This document shows, one piece after another, positions 1 to 22,653 of a stretch of 64,000 nucleotides of DNA; within the stretch, counting starts at the first letter, position 1, and the number at the start of each line of letters is the position of its first letter. Made by a program: the position numbers and the translations under genes. The notes under the pieces were generated by a model, which was not told the origin of the DNA, did no database searches, and saw only the letters and a list, made by a program, of their open reading frames with translations. Source of the stretch: Dipetalonema caudispina (taxonomy: Eukaryota > Nematoda > Chromadorea > Rhabditida > Onchocercidae); the NCBI GenBank assembly GCA_013365325.1, contig JABVXV010000210.1, positions 1 to 64,000 on the forward strand, in the 5' to 3' direction.

Positions 1-2150
1 ATTGGAAAGTTTTGTGTGAAAAAGTCATTGAGAATAAACAAATAATATTAATCATATTGCTAGTTGAAAAAGTTATTCAAAATAATTCATATCATTTGCT
101 TTCCTTCTTTTTTTCAACTGATTGATAAAGATATTATCAGTTAACTATCAAAAAAGTACCCTTTCAAATGATCAAAAATAGACGTATTGATGTGTACTTT
201 CCCAAAAAAAAAAAGAAAAAAATCATTAATCGATTCCAAAATCATATTACTTTCAGTTGTCAAATATGACTTAAAATGACAATAGTATGAATGTTTTTGA
301 ATCGAGAGTTAAAAATGAAGCGGTGGTGATGGACAAGTTGGTCGGACAACTTTTAATTTTCTCTCCAATAATTGGCAATTCCATATTATCATCAATCTAC
401 AACGAATAACGATGAACATTTTTGAAATTACAATGATGTTTGATCAGTTCACAAAAAAAAAAAAATCGATGGAAAAAATCAGTGATAAAGATGTATACAT
501 TAAACTGTAAGTACATGAAACAAAAAAAAAAAACAGAAAAACGTAAATTCTTTCACATATTTCATCATATCACTTACCACCACCCAACTTCAGTTATACT
601 TTTTTCTTTTTAATTTCCGAAAATCGAATTTTTTTTTCTCTCTAATTAAAATTTCTTTTTTTATTCCTTGCAATTATACATCTTTTGAATGACCGATGAT
701 GACAATTTGATTAAATTTGTTGATTGAGGAAGAAAAAATCATCATTTATCACTTCCATTGGACGTGCTCGTTATAGAAAATGAGAAATGTAAATGTATTT
801 TTAAATTCAACTGATTATTATTCTCTATGTTATCATTTATTTATTTATTTGTTTTGTTTTTCTTTTTTGTGTTCACTGATAAAAATTGAAACTTTCAAAT
901 TGAACGCTGAATTTTTTTATTTTGATTTATTGTCATACATTTAAAATGTCTGAAGCATTCATTAATTTTCTAATAGCTCAATAACATAAAGACGAAGAAA
1001 AAAAAAAGAAAAAAACTCGAACTGCCCAATTGTAAGAATATTGGGACGGAAAAAATTAGCAAATATTAGATTAACACGATTATTTCAATTTAAGGCTTTC
1101 CTTTAATTTTTATCAATAAATTATTTTGATGAATTGGTTTTCTTATAAAAGATAAACAAATATATGATGAAATCAAATTGTTTGATAACAGTCATTGGTC
1201 TGATCTATTACGATTTGATCAACAAAAATTTAATTAATTCATGAAAATAAAAATCGCATTGTTTGACGGAAATATTTGTTGCAGACATTTTTGATGAATC
1301 ATGGAAGTCTTACTAATGATGATATTATCAAGACTACTCAACAATTGGCGCAAATAATAATCATTTAATGTACATCAGACATTATCATATATAAAATCTT
1401 CTGCGAACGCTTCTTGCTGCTAATTACAACAATTAAAACTTTTAAAACTTCAATGAATTAACAGACAAGAGAATCATTTTTTTATTTCCTTTCTAAAAAA
1501 AAAAAGAAAAAATGACCCTTTTTTGTTACTGAAATACTCACGGTATCTTCTGATAAAATAAAATATAATTTGATCAGACAAACTATCATAATAAATAAAT
1601 GGGATGCGATGAAATATGGCAAGATTATGAAAAAGTGATAATGATAGAAAAAAAAAAAAAAAAAATCAAATCAGCTAAATGAAGAGAATGAAAAGTATCA
1701 TCGAAATTTTCTTTCGTAAATTTTTATTTATTTAATTGGGCAAAAAATTAACACTGAAAATACTTGCCTTTTTTTTATGCTTTTATTATTCATATTTCAA
1801 TATAAATTTTTTTTTTATTAACTAAATTCAAACTTATTGCCTAAATTTTTCTTGATAAGAACAAAATTTTTGACAATTTTGTTACACTCTATCCTTAATC
1901 TTTTAAGATTAATGATCTGATAGCATGCTTACCACATTTCTTTCTTCATTCCCTCGCCACATGAATAATACGTTAAAGGTCAATCTTTTACAATCAACTG
2001 CTATATACTCTAAAATCAGCAATCATTCAAGACATCACAGCCAAATGAAAAGATCAACATTGAATTCATTGGTTAAAAACAAAAAAAAAAGGCTTAATTA
2101 GGCTCAGTTAAGATAACTTTCATTTTTTTTTATATTCTTCTGAACAATAA

Positions 2151-2192
2151 GGAGAGAGAGAGAGGGAGAGAGGCAGAGAGAGAAGGAGAGAA
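2151..2192. repeat. GA-rich purine tract
   Basis: About 40 bases made almost only of G and A (repeated GAGAG units with a few interruptions). Similar tracts recur at 4891-4947 and 46522-46570, and as CT at 63231-63257. Confidence 0.9.
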
Positions 2193-3286
2193 ATGTGGAG
2201 AGATGGACTATTTATTAGTATAATGAAGTTATTCGACGTTTTATCTGGAAATTTTGCTGTAGTCGTTGGTTAGTAGTAGTGTCGTTGAAAAAGAGCGATC
2301 GATTAGAAGTAGTGGGATGAACGACGAGAAATGCTATTACTATTTGGCTATATGGGATTATTCGAATTTATACTTCATTCATTCATACATTTCATCTTTT
2401 ACTTCTTCAAACCTATCAAGCCAATTGAATTGATCATTTTCATTTTGGATACATATTCAAATGTTGCATTCGAGCTATTAAATTACTGTCTACTTCTTTT
2501 AAAAAGTTGGTATAAATTAGAATTTTTGTTAGTTACTGTTTTACAACATTTGTATTGCAAAAAAAAAAAATTTCTACATTTGTACACCGTATGCATAAAT
2601 GAATGATAAATAAGCTAAAAAAAAAAAAAAAACTTTAGTTGAAAAACTAGATTATATCCACATTAAAATTTGCATATTTAGTACTATTGTGTTAATAATT
2701 GCTCAAAATTTATGCTAATTCTTAATGAATGAATTTATTAGCATAATTTTTTGACAAATTCAATCTATTTCCAATACAAATATCATTTTTAGTTGTTGAA
2801 AGAAAGAAAGGAAAAAAAAAATTCTAATAATATCCTTTTTCTTTTTTTTTTTTGTTGTTATTTTTCGATGATAATGTCAATTATTTGAAAGGAATGAATG
2901 AGGAGGGATGCCAATAAAACGATATGAATGAATTACGATGGTAATATTTTTTTTTTAAATTCATTTTTCTCATTTCTTACATCAAAAATTCTTCTTCGTC
3001 TTCTTCATCCTTAAAATCCATTTCATTCATTTCTAAATGTTCACTCAGTTTTTTTTTTTTTTTTTTTTTGTTCATTTTTATTTTAACATTTCAAAATTAT
3101 TGCTATAAATTTTATCGGTTAGAAATTTGATTCATATTTGGAAGAATTTATCTTTTTTTTTTTTTATCTTACTAATTACATTTAGTTTATTTGTTGATAA
3201 TATTGATGGCAAAAAATTTTTTTTTTATATTCTTTTTCAATCTCTTATTTCTATTTTTTTTTCCAGAAATAAAGGAATTTTTCGTT

Positions 3287-3288
<2 letters not shown>

Positions 3289-3320
<32 letters not shown>
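3289..3320. repeat. (TA)n microsatellite
   Basis: An almost perfect TA dinucleotide run of about 32 bases. Confidence 0.95.
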
Positions 3321-3323
<3 letters not shown>

Positions 3324-4065
3324 AGCAATTTCATTCATATTTTTATTAAGAATTTCTTAAAAATTACCTTCTTTACAAATAATTTTATTGATATTTCAAT
3401 TGTAAGATAAGATTTAATTTTGGTAACTTGATGAGAACATTTTATAAGAGTTTTATATCAACCACCTCTTCTACTTTTTTTTAAATTTCAAAAGTTTTTC
3501 TTCCTTTTTTTGAGGATTGAGAAGGGTGAAAAACTGTTTGGCTAACTTCTCATTCCTCTCCTTTTCCCAAATGTTTTTCTCTCTCTCACCGTCACTCTAA
3601 TCTTTTTCACAAATTGATTGATTTAAATTTCTCATTCCTCCTGTTTACTTCATAAAAATTCGAGTTGCTTTTTATCTCAACTGAGATGATCGCTTCATCT
3701 TCTAACATTTCACTAATCACTATGATGTGTCTTTATTTACAGCATTTCAGTTGTGAAATTTTGTATTCTTTACTCTAACTTTTTTTTTTTCCTTGAACAA
3801 TCATCTTATGAACTTTTAGTTTAGATGGAAAATTCTCAGGTCAAAGGAACATAAGTAATTCTCGCTGATACATTATTTGCTTATTTACGATATGTATTTT
3901 CATTGAAATAACATTTTTATTGATAATTCTTACAACTTCGATCTTTATCGTATTTTTCGTTTTAAAAAACAGCTAACATCCAATTTAAAAACCATTTGCA
4001 CTTCATATTCTTTCTTCTCATTTTTTTTTTTTTTGTTACTATTCCATCTTTTCTCATTTCTCATT

Positions 4066-4066
<1 letters not shown>

Positions 4067-4106
<40 letters not shown>
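4067..4106. repeat. Poly(T) run, 40 bases
   Basis: An uninterrupted run of 40 T. It may be partly inflated or shortened by sequencing error. Long homopolymers like this recur through the whole window. Confidence 0.8.
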
Positions 4107-4890
4107 CTCGTCTTTGAATAGAATGACAAAATTGATAATTAAAACTTGGAAAATTAATGGAGCATACAGAGAAAGGATATTTTTTTTTTCTCATTATTTG
4201 ACTATTTACTCATATATTACTCTAAAATGAATCGTATCATTTGGTTGAAATTTGCTGGATAGGTGAATTATTGACCGTTGCACAGATAAATTCTCTTTCT
4301 TGATCCCTAATTATTGAAAATGTGTCACATATAATGTTATTTTATATAGGCTATACTATTTGAATTTGCTAATTAAATTTTCAGTGATAGTTTAATTTAT
4401 AAGTAATACATAGATGTAAATGGAAATTATTATTTAATAATCGTCATCGTTTGCACAATAATTAAATGAGCAAACAATATATGTATGATAAGTAGTGAAA
4501 ATGGTTCAGTAATTGTGTTTTCTAATTTTTCGTCTTTTTTTTTTTCAAATCTCCAAAAAGAAGAATGTCATCATTGCTTTTATTATTAGCATTTCTCACA
4601 TTTCAAAATTATTAACTTCACTTGTGAAACTAAAAATACCATCAGAAGTTTATTAAAAATATTTGATAAATCTCCGACGAAATGTCCACATGATACTAAT
4701 TTATTATTCATTTTATAAAAAAAAAAAGAAAAAATAAATAAATAAACAATTGCGTTGAAAAAAAAAAATTTAGATAAAAATGGTTTACAAATCAGAAATC
4801 ATTTAAATATAACGTATGAAAAATTTTAATCTTAAAATTTTCACATATCATCATTACCCACGACAACACAAAATATTTTAATTATCTAAA

Positions 4891-4947
4891 AGGAAAAGAG
4901 GGAAAGAAGGAGAAAGAGAGGGAGAGAGAGGGAGAGAAGAGAGGGAA
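4891..4947. repeat. GA-rich purine tract
   Basis: About 55 bases of nearly pure purine with irregular GAGAGG and GAAAG units. Confidence 0.9.
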
Positions 4948-5848
4948 ATAAAAGATATAGGATACTTTTTACATTTTCATTAATGTAAAAAAAAAAAATA
5001 TATATAAACAACTGAAATCTCATAGCTTATAACTTCCTCTTATTGCTTAAATCTATCCATTTTGTACACTTACAAAAATTCTAATTTTTTTTTATTCACA
5101 ACTTTTTTCTTAACTGTTCTATCAGTATCAGTACTTTGTCAGCATTATCAATTCAAGATGATTCATATCATTATCACTATTCATATGTATTATTATTATT
5201 CCTCAAACCACTACTATTTATAAAATTTCAATGCACTTTAAATTTTTGCCAAATTCTTTCAGAAGAAAAAAAAAAAAATCATGTAAATTTTTTTTTGTAA
5301 CAATTACATTGAATGAAATATTTTTCCTGTTTTCATTGTGAAATATTTACGGGTTGTTTGTTTTTACTACTAAATGAATGAATAAATTCGACGTTATTGT
5401 TGAATGTATTTGTGGATGAAAGTTAACAAATTCAATTATGTTATAGAAAAAATATTTTTGTAATCTTTGCTTCAATTTTATAAATATACAATATGGAATG
5501 ATAAATTATACTGGAATTTATAAAAATTCTTTCTAAATCACATTTAGTATAATATTTAATTCGAGAAGCATAATCCGGAATATTAATTAAATTGAATTTT
5601 TCTTCCAATTTCATTCAGTGCTTGATATTATATCTCTCTGTTTTTGAAATGCTATTTCATTTTTTTTTTTTTTGTCATTTTTCTTTCTTTCTCTTTTCTT
5701 CCTTTTTTTTTTCGCTCAATTTATGAACTATTACTGTTGTATATAAATTATTTTAGGATGCAAAATAATAATTTATTCTTTTCATATTTTACACTTTTTT
5801 TTTTTAAATTAAATCTTTCATTATCATTCATTTATTTTTACTTCCAGG

Positions 5849-5953
5849 CAATACTTCTTTGGTACAAAATGCTTTAATAATATGCGATTAATTGTAGCAA
5901 AATTACGAAGACGTGGTTCTGTGGTCATTAAATGGCGTATAAAAAGACGGTAA
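5849..5953 (+). other. Possible short exon or leader ORF
   Basis: This stretch is more GC-rich than its surroundings. It is preceded by a good acceptor (TTCCAG) and followed by a donor-like GTAAAT. Inside, an ATG at 5884 opens a very basic frame (MRLIVAKLRRRGSVV, then KWRIKRR). The frame does not join in phase to the transporter gene that starts at 7021, so it is either an untranslated exon, a separate tiny ORF, or chance. Low certainty. Confidence 0.2.
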
Positions 5954-6540
5954 ATTAATTTATTCATTTCATATTATTCCTATTATTAACATTACTTTTC
6001 AATTATATTAGGAAAATTGTTATATATTTTATTCGGCGTATTTTTTTTTTCCTTTTTTTTCCTTTTTTTCTTTTTCTTTTTTAAACAAAACATTACTTTT
6101 TTCATTTATTGTTGAAATATGAAAACAGTATATGAAACCTGATTGATTCACAATTCTTGAAAAGGAAAAGTGAAAAACAAAATATTCCTGAAAAAAAAAA
6201 AGGATTGTGATAGTCGTTTCAGTGAAAGAAAAAAAAAAAAAATTACATGATTTAAATAATAAAAGTTATAAAAGTAAAAATTGAGACTTTAATAAAATGA
6301 TGAAATGTTATTTTGTTCCATTTAATTAATGTTAATTTTTTTTAAAAGAAAAAAAACAAAAATTTTAATGGATAATTTAAAATTCCTTATAAATTACACA
6401 TTCAACATTCAATCGGTAACATTTCACAAAATGATATCAGCATTGAATGATTGTCATCAGAGCATTATTGTTACAGTTTTGATATGATTAGAATTGATAA
6501 AATAATACCATTGGATGTAAATTGTCTGCTGTTTTATGTA

Positions 6541-6622
6541 TGCATGTGAATGTATATATGTGTGTATGTATGTGTGTGTATATGTGTGTATGTGTATGTG
6601 TGTATGTGTATGTACCTGTCTG

Positions 6623-6656
<34 letters not shown>

Positions 6657-6672
6657 AGTGGGTGTATGTATA
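6541..6672. repeat. TG/TA-rich microsatellite block
   Basis: About 130 bases of imperfect TGTA, TATG and TG units, with a purer TG run near 6637-6655. It lies about 350 bases upstream of the transporter start codon. Confidence 0.9.
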
Positions 6673-6948
6673 TATGTAGACTGTCTGTGTACAGTTAACT
6701 GGGCTGTTTCATATCTTTTCTCTTATATTTGCTGTTCATAATGCACTTTTCGCTCGAAATACTGCCAAATTTGATTTGAAAAAATTTTCTGATATTACAT
6801 TTAACAGTGACCTGAAGTATTGGTTGTTGACCTTAACCTTAACTTAATCTAAATTGTGCTATTGGTGAAGTTAATTTTATACTTCAAGAATTTTGAATCA
6901 ACATTATTTCATTCATTATTTTGGAATTTATTTCTGGATTATCCTTTC

Positions 6949-6980
<32 letters not shown>

Positions 6981-7020
6981 AATAAAAATAAAATCAAATA
7001 AAATAAAATTGATTCATATA

Positions 7021-10000
7021 ATGGCTAAGAATGATCCTCAAGAAGGTCATCTATCATCTGAAATATCTGTATTCGATACAACTCATAAAAGAGATTGTTC
7101 ACAAACAATATGTGCTACTGTATCAATAGCTAGTATTACTAATTATCCTAAAAACAAAGTATGTATTCTCCAGCCGACCACTTTATTCATCCACGGTAAT
7201 GAAGGTCATGGTACGTTACCATTAATTAGCGGAAAGAGGAATAATGATGATGAAACAATTCTTACTGCAACACTACAACAATCAAAGAAATCACTTGTGG
7301 AAACATGTTGTGATGTGAAGAAATCAAATGTAAAATGTGGCTTTTGCAATGGAACACGTTATATTATACTTGTTATGGCTGTTTTAAGTTTAACAGCTAC
7401 ACGTGCTAATGATATGATCTTCAATTTAGCTGTTATTTGTATGACATCAAATAGCACTGTTGAAGGGGTAAGATTTTTTTTTTTAATATTTAATTTTTCC
7501 CATTTAATTCCTATACTTTTTCATTTTTTTACTTAATTTTTCTTCCCATATACATAATTTTAAATGTTAAAATTTTATTAGAAATTAAAAAATAATTTTT
7601 AAATTTATTATTTCTTAATATTTTTAATAATTCAAAAAATTACTTTAAGGTAGAATCAGTAGAAATAACACCTCGTGAAACCAGTACAATATTTGCTGGA
7701 GGTGGTATAGGTGCTGTAGCATTTGTATTACCAATCGCTTATGCACTTCATCGTTTCGGATCACAGGTCGTTTTCAGCAGTCTTCTTCTTTTTTCCTCAA
7801 TTGGTACAGCGCTAATGCCGTTTGCTGCACGTAAAGGTGTTCTATGGATGGTATGTATCCGTGTCATACAAGGTACATTTCACGTCATTTAACATTCTGA
7901 TTAAATCAATAATGTTATCTTTGAAAGTTTGTTGCCATTAATTTTTGTGCAAATGTCACTCAGCAAATTCATTGTGATATTTGTGCGTATCAGACAAATA
8001 AATTGTTATATCATTAATTTATGTATGAAATCGTATTAATCAATCAATAAGGCAATATTTAACTATTTTATACAAAGGGTTAAGAAAAAAAAAAAAGTTT
8101 TACGATGATAATGTAATAATAATATAGTTGGAGAATAAATTCATATTTATGTCGTAAAAGTTAGTTGGTAAAAAAAAAACGATATCATAAATTATTCCTT
8201 TACTGATTTCAATAATTTTCAAAAATTATAGGTATTGCTTTAGCTTCAGCTATGCCATTGATGGGTTGTGTTAGTGCAAGTTGGGCTCCTATCGCAGAGA
8301 TCGGTATGCTAAGCTTTATGATTCTTTATTTTTGGCGCTTTTCTAACCCCTCTATAACATTTACACTTCATCTATCTTTTATTGTTTTCTTTTTATTGAG
8401 AATCTCAGTTAGAAAGTTATATCGAAATGGAAATTTGAAAATTATGGAATAAACAAATGAATGTAAATAATCTGTTGCCAAATACTAGTTTTGTTGCAAT
8501 ATATATATATATTACAAAAAATTTTAAATTTCAGGCAAATTCTTGACTTTACTCTCATTAGGCGGTCAATTGTCACAGATTTTCACGATGCCATTAGCGG
8601 CACATTTATGTGTCACATTCGGATGGCCTTTCGCCTTCTATGCACCTGCTCTTATATCTGCCACTTTAGCATTTACATTTTTCGCTTTTTATCGAAATGA
8701 TCCCGTGAAACATCCATGCGTTTCTGCTAGCGAAGTACTTCTTATCACAGAAGGAGGTTAGCTTTTTGATTAAAAAAAAAAAAAAAAAACTTCAAGTTTG
8801 GAGATATGCATTAAACTAAATTGCCAAATGGATTCAGGTTAATTAATTACTGGAAAGATTTTAAGTTTGATTCCTGTTATTATAACATAGTAAATTAATT
8901 CAGCTCTCCATATTTTAGATGTAATGCCTAATTTAGCCCATCTAATGAATTATTTCTAAAAAAGGAGTAGCTAGAAAAAAACAAATGGGATTACTTTGTG
9001 TTTTTTCAATTGTCACATAACATAATTTTATTATCATGCTGATATATAACGTAATATTTATGATCATCACAAAAGTGATCAAAGGAAAAAAAAAACATTG
9101 CGATGATTATTAAATAATTCATCATAAAATGTGGCTTCTTTTCATTTCTAATCAATTTACTTTATACTTCCAAACATTAATTCTTGTCGTATTATCCCCT
9201 TATTTTGATAGCATAACCTAATTACGTCGTAAGTTTGTGATTCGATGATGTTGCCAATAATTATAAATTCGATTTATTTCTTCACGGGATAATGAAATTT
9301 CGTAAAATTTATTCTGTTATTTCGAATTTAATAATGATTCCAAAACTCCAAGGTAGAATTATTCATCTGATCATTCACAGTAATGCAGATGTTGTTGTTG
9401 ACCTGACTATAATTCCATATGACCACAGAGTGATTTGCAAGAAACATTGGTGATATTAGCCTCCACCCCATTCCGTTTAATATATCCATTTATTAGGTAC
9501 ATCTGGTCGTTGAAACTATTTATCGGACCGTTTCATTATCGCTCCGTTTCAGTCCGCTAGATTCTAGGAAATAACAAAAAAAAAAAAAAAACTTAATTTG
9601 AATACCTAATCCTCAATTTCTATAATAATTACCTTTTCATGCTATAAGTTAATTTTTTACAGCACAACGTAAGCATCGCAGAGAGATCTCAATACCTTAC
9701 CGATCCATTGCAACCAGTCGTTCCGTTTGGGCTGTATGGATTGCATTTTTGGGCAATGCATTCGGATTCCAACTTGTTGCTCAGTATGTCTTATTTTGAT
9801 AATTCATAATTTATCAGTTGTTAGTGGGAATTTTAGGACAAGCTAGAGTTCATCAAATTTATCGCTTAAATATTGAAGTTTGTATAAGTGGTATTTGAGA
9901 AGGTTATAGACATATCAATGTTAACATAACTAATAAGGGATAGGTAAGCAAGCTCATGTCGATTTCTTGGGAAGATATATATACAGTCAATATATATGAT

Positions 10001-11599
10001 CCAAAAATTTTTCGCTATTTTAAATAATCCATTTTTTAATCTTTACATAGCCTTTGCACTGAGCCTTTTAAAAAACAGTAATAATAATTTGTGCATAATA
10101 GTGTCCATAATTTGTGAATTTTTCGAATATTAAATCACTTGCAGATATATGCCAACATATCTTAACAAGGTTTTATCAGTTCCAATCGAAAGGACTGGTC
10201 TGTCGGCAATATTACCACCTTTCCTCCAACTAATCATTAAAATGATCGTTGGTATTCTTTCTGATAAAATAACCTGCATTTCGGTAAGTTCATCCAGTAT
10301 GCCTTAAATATTGAAAATTTTCATATATTTCATCTATTTAGTACAATAATATCTAATTACAGACCATTATTATTCAAAGATATAAGTAAATATGACAGAC
10401 TTGAATTTATGAACTATTTTAGATAAGCCATTTCTTAACTTTTGTCTAATCTTTGTACTGAACCTTTTAATATTATAATAATTGGACGTAGAACTCGGAA
10501 TCATTGATTGGATTTAATTGGAACTGTTTGGTAGAGAAGATTGTTTTTGTGCTGAATAGTACTGTTCAACTCCCTTAACAAATGATGATTCCATCTTGGC
10601 CTGATGTACAGTCATCTACAGGGATGATAACTATATTTAACGTGAACTCCGACTTAATTAACTTCAGAAGACGTGAATTACTGCAAAATAGTAATAAATG
10701 TTTTACAGGAGAAATTAAAGCTTCAATTGTTTAATACGATTGCAATGGTCGGATGCGCCTTATTCCTGTTACCACTTGGCTTTCTAAGTTCAGAAAATGT
10801 TGGAATTGCTATACTTTGCTTTACGGGTGCTGTAAGCTGTATTGGATTAATTGCTTGTGGTTCCATGAAATCAGCTACATTAATTGCTCGCACATTTACT
10901 GAATTTGTTATGGCTGTTGTTCAAGTTTGTTCTTTGCTTTTTTTCACACAACTTTTGTTTTATCAATGGTAAAGCTTGAATACCAGCTGAAAATGAAATT
11001 ATTAGATATTGTCGAAGCACAGCATCATCATATATTACCTAGGATTTTTAAATAAGGCAAACAATAGTCCTACCTTACTTCAGTATGATATGTTCTGGAT
11101 TATAAATTTAAACCAATGACTTCTAGTAGTAGGTCGTGTAACTAAGTTGCATTAACTTGGTTAGTATAACTAATATTGATAATTCAAATCATCAAGACAA
11201 TTTTGTTCCCCATACTATAACATTTCAACATTTCTTCTTTATATGAATAGTTTATATCATGAAATTTGTCGAAAAAGAATAATTGTTAATTCCTTGTCAA
11301 ATATTAACAGTTAATAAAAATAGAGAGATAAAAAGAAGATTTAATTATTTTAATTGCAGCTAGTTATATGTCTCAGTATGCTTTCGGTACCATTTATGGT
11401 CAGTACATTGGCACCAAACAACACCGTACGGGAATGGCGTTATATCGTATTTATGACAGCTTTTGTTTTAATTTTATGTAATGGAATATTTTGCTGGTTC
11501 TGTAGTGCTGACCCAGAGCCTTGGGCTTTGCTTGCAGAACAAAAATCTGAAAATCATTGTGAAACTAAGGAAAAATTAAGTCAACAAGATGTGGTTTAG
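7021..11599 (+). CDS. SLC17-type major facilitator superfamily transporter
   Basis: Predicted plasma- or organelle-membrane anion transporter of the SLC17 (sialin / vesicular glutamate / phosphate) family. Eight exons: 7021-7467, 7650-7872, 8232-8303, 8535-8756, 9663-9783, 10145-10283, 10709-10924, 11360-11599. They total 560 codons, so 559 residues, and every junction keeps frame. A hydrophilic N-terminus of about 112 residues precedes the first helix ([12 protein letters not shown]). The family-typical segment after helix 4 is visible as [12 protein letters not shown] then SWAPIAE near residues 221-246. About 12 hydrophobic segments follow; the tail is charged ([10 protein letters not shown]). 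The start was placed at the ATG before AKNDP, because the frame upstream of it is a translated poly-A run. The substrate cannot be told from sequence. An AATAAA lies about 90 bases after the stop. Confidence 0.9.
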
Positions 11600-11686
11600 G
11601 CTGTACGTTTAATTGTAGCATATATTCTAGAGTCATCTAAATTACTACTCAAATATTCAAGTTAGCGTTATAAATTGTCAATAGGG

Positions 11687-11692
11687 AATAAA
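11687..11692 (+). other. Candidate polyadenylation signal of the SLC17-type gene
   Basis: AATAAA located 88 bases after the transporter stop codon, on the same strand. Confidence 0.5.
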
Positions 11693-11939
11693 TTAGATTT
11701 CAAAAATACTTCAGAGTCTTACAAATTTTAATTGTAATACTTATAGTGTTTATGTTTGAGAGAAATGTATTTTTATGGGTATTGTTAATTTATTCAATTG
11801 TACTCCATTTTTTCATCACAAATGTTTTTAATCTAAGCAGTTGAAATGTATTGCTATAAGTTAATCATCGGCTAGTGGTATATCCAGAATGTTGGATAGA
11901 AGTGTGAATGATAAAATGAATGATTAGATAGTGGAAATT

Positions 11940-12195
11940 ATTTCGAAGAGATACATAATAAATTTGGAAATCCTTTCAAGAGATCTCCAACGTAATTAAA
12001 ACTCTTCTAAAAAGAAATATGAAAAATATCGGCAGCAGAATCGAAAATGTCCTAAAAGATGTTCTTAACAGGATTAGGAATCTCTTGGAAAAATTCCCCA
12101 ACAGGATCGGAATCGAAAATCTCCTGGAAGATATCCTTATTAGGATCAGGAATCTCTAGAAAACATCTATTTATAAAAGCAATGGAAATCTCTTC
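11940..12195. repeat. Degenerate minisatellite
   Basis: Irregular copies of units such as AGGATCGGAATC, AATCTCTTGGAA and AATCTCCTGGAAGATAT recur several times in about 250 bases. Copies are too diverged to give a clean period by eye. Confidence 0.6.
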
Positions 12196-12754
12196 AAGGG
12201 AAAGCCAATTTCTCACCAGCAATTTGCTAATAGTATTTTATACGTGTATTGTTTGTAGCAATATTTGACAAACTTTAATAGGTTCCAAAGTCTTTTCCTG
12301 TTTGATATATTATATATCTTAATTCACTTTGATTTTTAACTTTATCCAAAATTTTCGTTTAATTAATTTTGTGCAGAATTAATCAAGAAATTGTTTGCTA
12401 AAGCTTTTGTTCCCTTGCATAACATCTTTATGATAATTAAATTCAAGAAAAGATCTTCTACAATTTCACTCAAAAGTTTATCTTCTCCAGCTCTTCCTAA
12501 CTACTCTCGTTATTTTTATTTGAAAAATTAAAAAAAAAATCCTTCATAGTTATATCTCTCAAATAGAGTTAAATCTTACAATGATTGCTCTGCAATTACC
12601 TTGAATAAATTACATTCTAATTTACTCGTAATATGGAGAACAAATAAAACTTACAAACTTAAAAACTAATAAAAGTGATATTTAAATCTACAAGTTTTAT
12701 ATGATTGTTATCTCAGGAAGGCAATGTTTACAGTCATTAAAAAGCAATACATAT

Positions 12755-12756
<2 letters not shown>

Positions 12757-12803
<47 letters not shown>
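12757..12803. repeat. Poly(T) run, 47 bases
   Basis: The longest uninterrupted homopolymer in the window. Confidence 0.85.
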
Positions 12804-12804
<1 letters not shown>

Positions 12805-13367
12805 AAATTAAAAAGAATTGGAAATGAATGATAATAAAAAATCCAGGAAGGAATGATAGTTCGTCATTTCTCGGAATAAATTTTAGCTCTTCGTAACTTC
12901 ACTTTTCTTTTTTCAATAAAGTTCATTAAATTGCTTTCTATATACCTCTTTCTGCTACATATTGAAGGAAATATCTTTGTTGTTTAGAGTGGTTGCTGCA
13001 AAAACTTCGACATACCGGGATGCAGTCTTCCTAATTAATGAAGGCGAACATTCTGAAACTCCGGAATCGGAAATGACTCGACCCCTAATACAACTACTCC
13101 TTGCCACCACAATCGTCCTCAATTCAGATCTTTCATTCACGACATTTAGTTTGATCATACTGTTGGTCCGTGGCCCGTTGTCTTATGTCTCGCTGTGTAT
13201 CGATACGTTTCGATTGTTGGGAAGGCCTAAGGAAAAGTTAAGAAGGCCTAAGCGTTTTGTAGATTTTAATTTAAATCTTTTCAAACACTTCATTGAAGTT
13301 TTCCTTGTTTTTGATTCAAAATTTCTCTTTCCTTTTTTTTTAAAAAAAAATTTTTCCTTCTTTCTTC

Positions 13368-13470
13368 ACACCTATGACCTTTCTCATCGTTGACCTTCTT
13401 CATCTATGACCCTTTCTCATTTATTACCTTTCTGGTGTATAACCTGATGGTTTTCTCATTTGTAACTTTA
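13368..13470. repeat. Imperfect tandem repeat, CTATGACC/TTTCTCAT units
   Basis: The pieces TATGACC, TTTCTCAT and GACCTTCTTCAT recur four or five times with changes. A short direct repeat AAGGCCTAAG lies just before it, around 13222-13251. Confidence 0.5.
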
Positions 13471-13791
13471 AAAAATTCCTCTCAACCATAATATGAAATA
13501 TTTCTTCATATCACCTCCATCTTTACGATTGATTTTCTCCAATATTAACTTGCCATAAGAACAGAGCATAACTGAAATAGTAATTGAACTCTGTTGTATT
13601 CCATTAGCTCTGTTACTTTTATCTTCAAAAATAGATGACATATATTCATAGATAATAGTCATTATTGTTACTGATAATGATATCCTGCATGATTTGGAAC
13701 TTTGGTGATGATATTCATTATATATTTTTTGTCTCGTTATATAAAATTGTTTATTTTATAGGAACATAAGCAGAGTCAGCAACTGTTTGAT

Positions 13792-22653
<8,862 letters not shown>

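Larger units (their letters stand above)
1..5848. other. Intergenic, simple-sequence rich, no gene recognised
   Basis: I see no convincing coding exon here on either strand. The stretch is dominated by A and T runs, including a 40-base T run at 4067-4106 and many runs of 10-20. It also holds two purine-rich (GA) tracts and a TA dinucleotide tract, listed separately. Open frames in it translate to Phe/Leu/Ile/Lys strings expected from such DNA and lack recognisable domains. Confidence 0.6.
11600..13791. other. Intergenic, repeats and a both-strand open stretch
   Basis: Between the transporter and the demethylase I see no supported gene. The interval holds a degenerate minisatellite (about 11940-12195), a 47-base T run (12757-12803), a segment open on both strands at about 12957-13270 that may be a relic, and an imperfect CT-rich repeat at about 13368-13470. 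Confidence 0.6.

Noticed and set aside
6856..7020. Upstream extension of the transporter frame
   Set aside because: It is open but translates a 20-base A run into poly-Lys and has no family similarity; the ATG at 7021 is the natural start.
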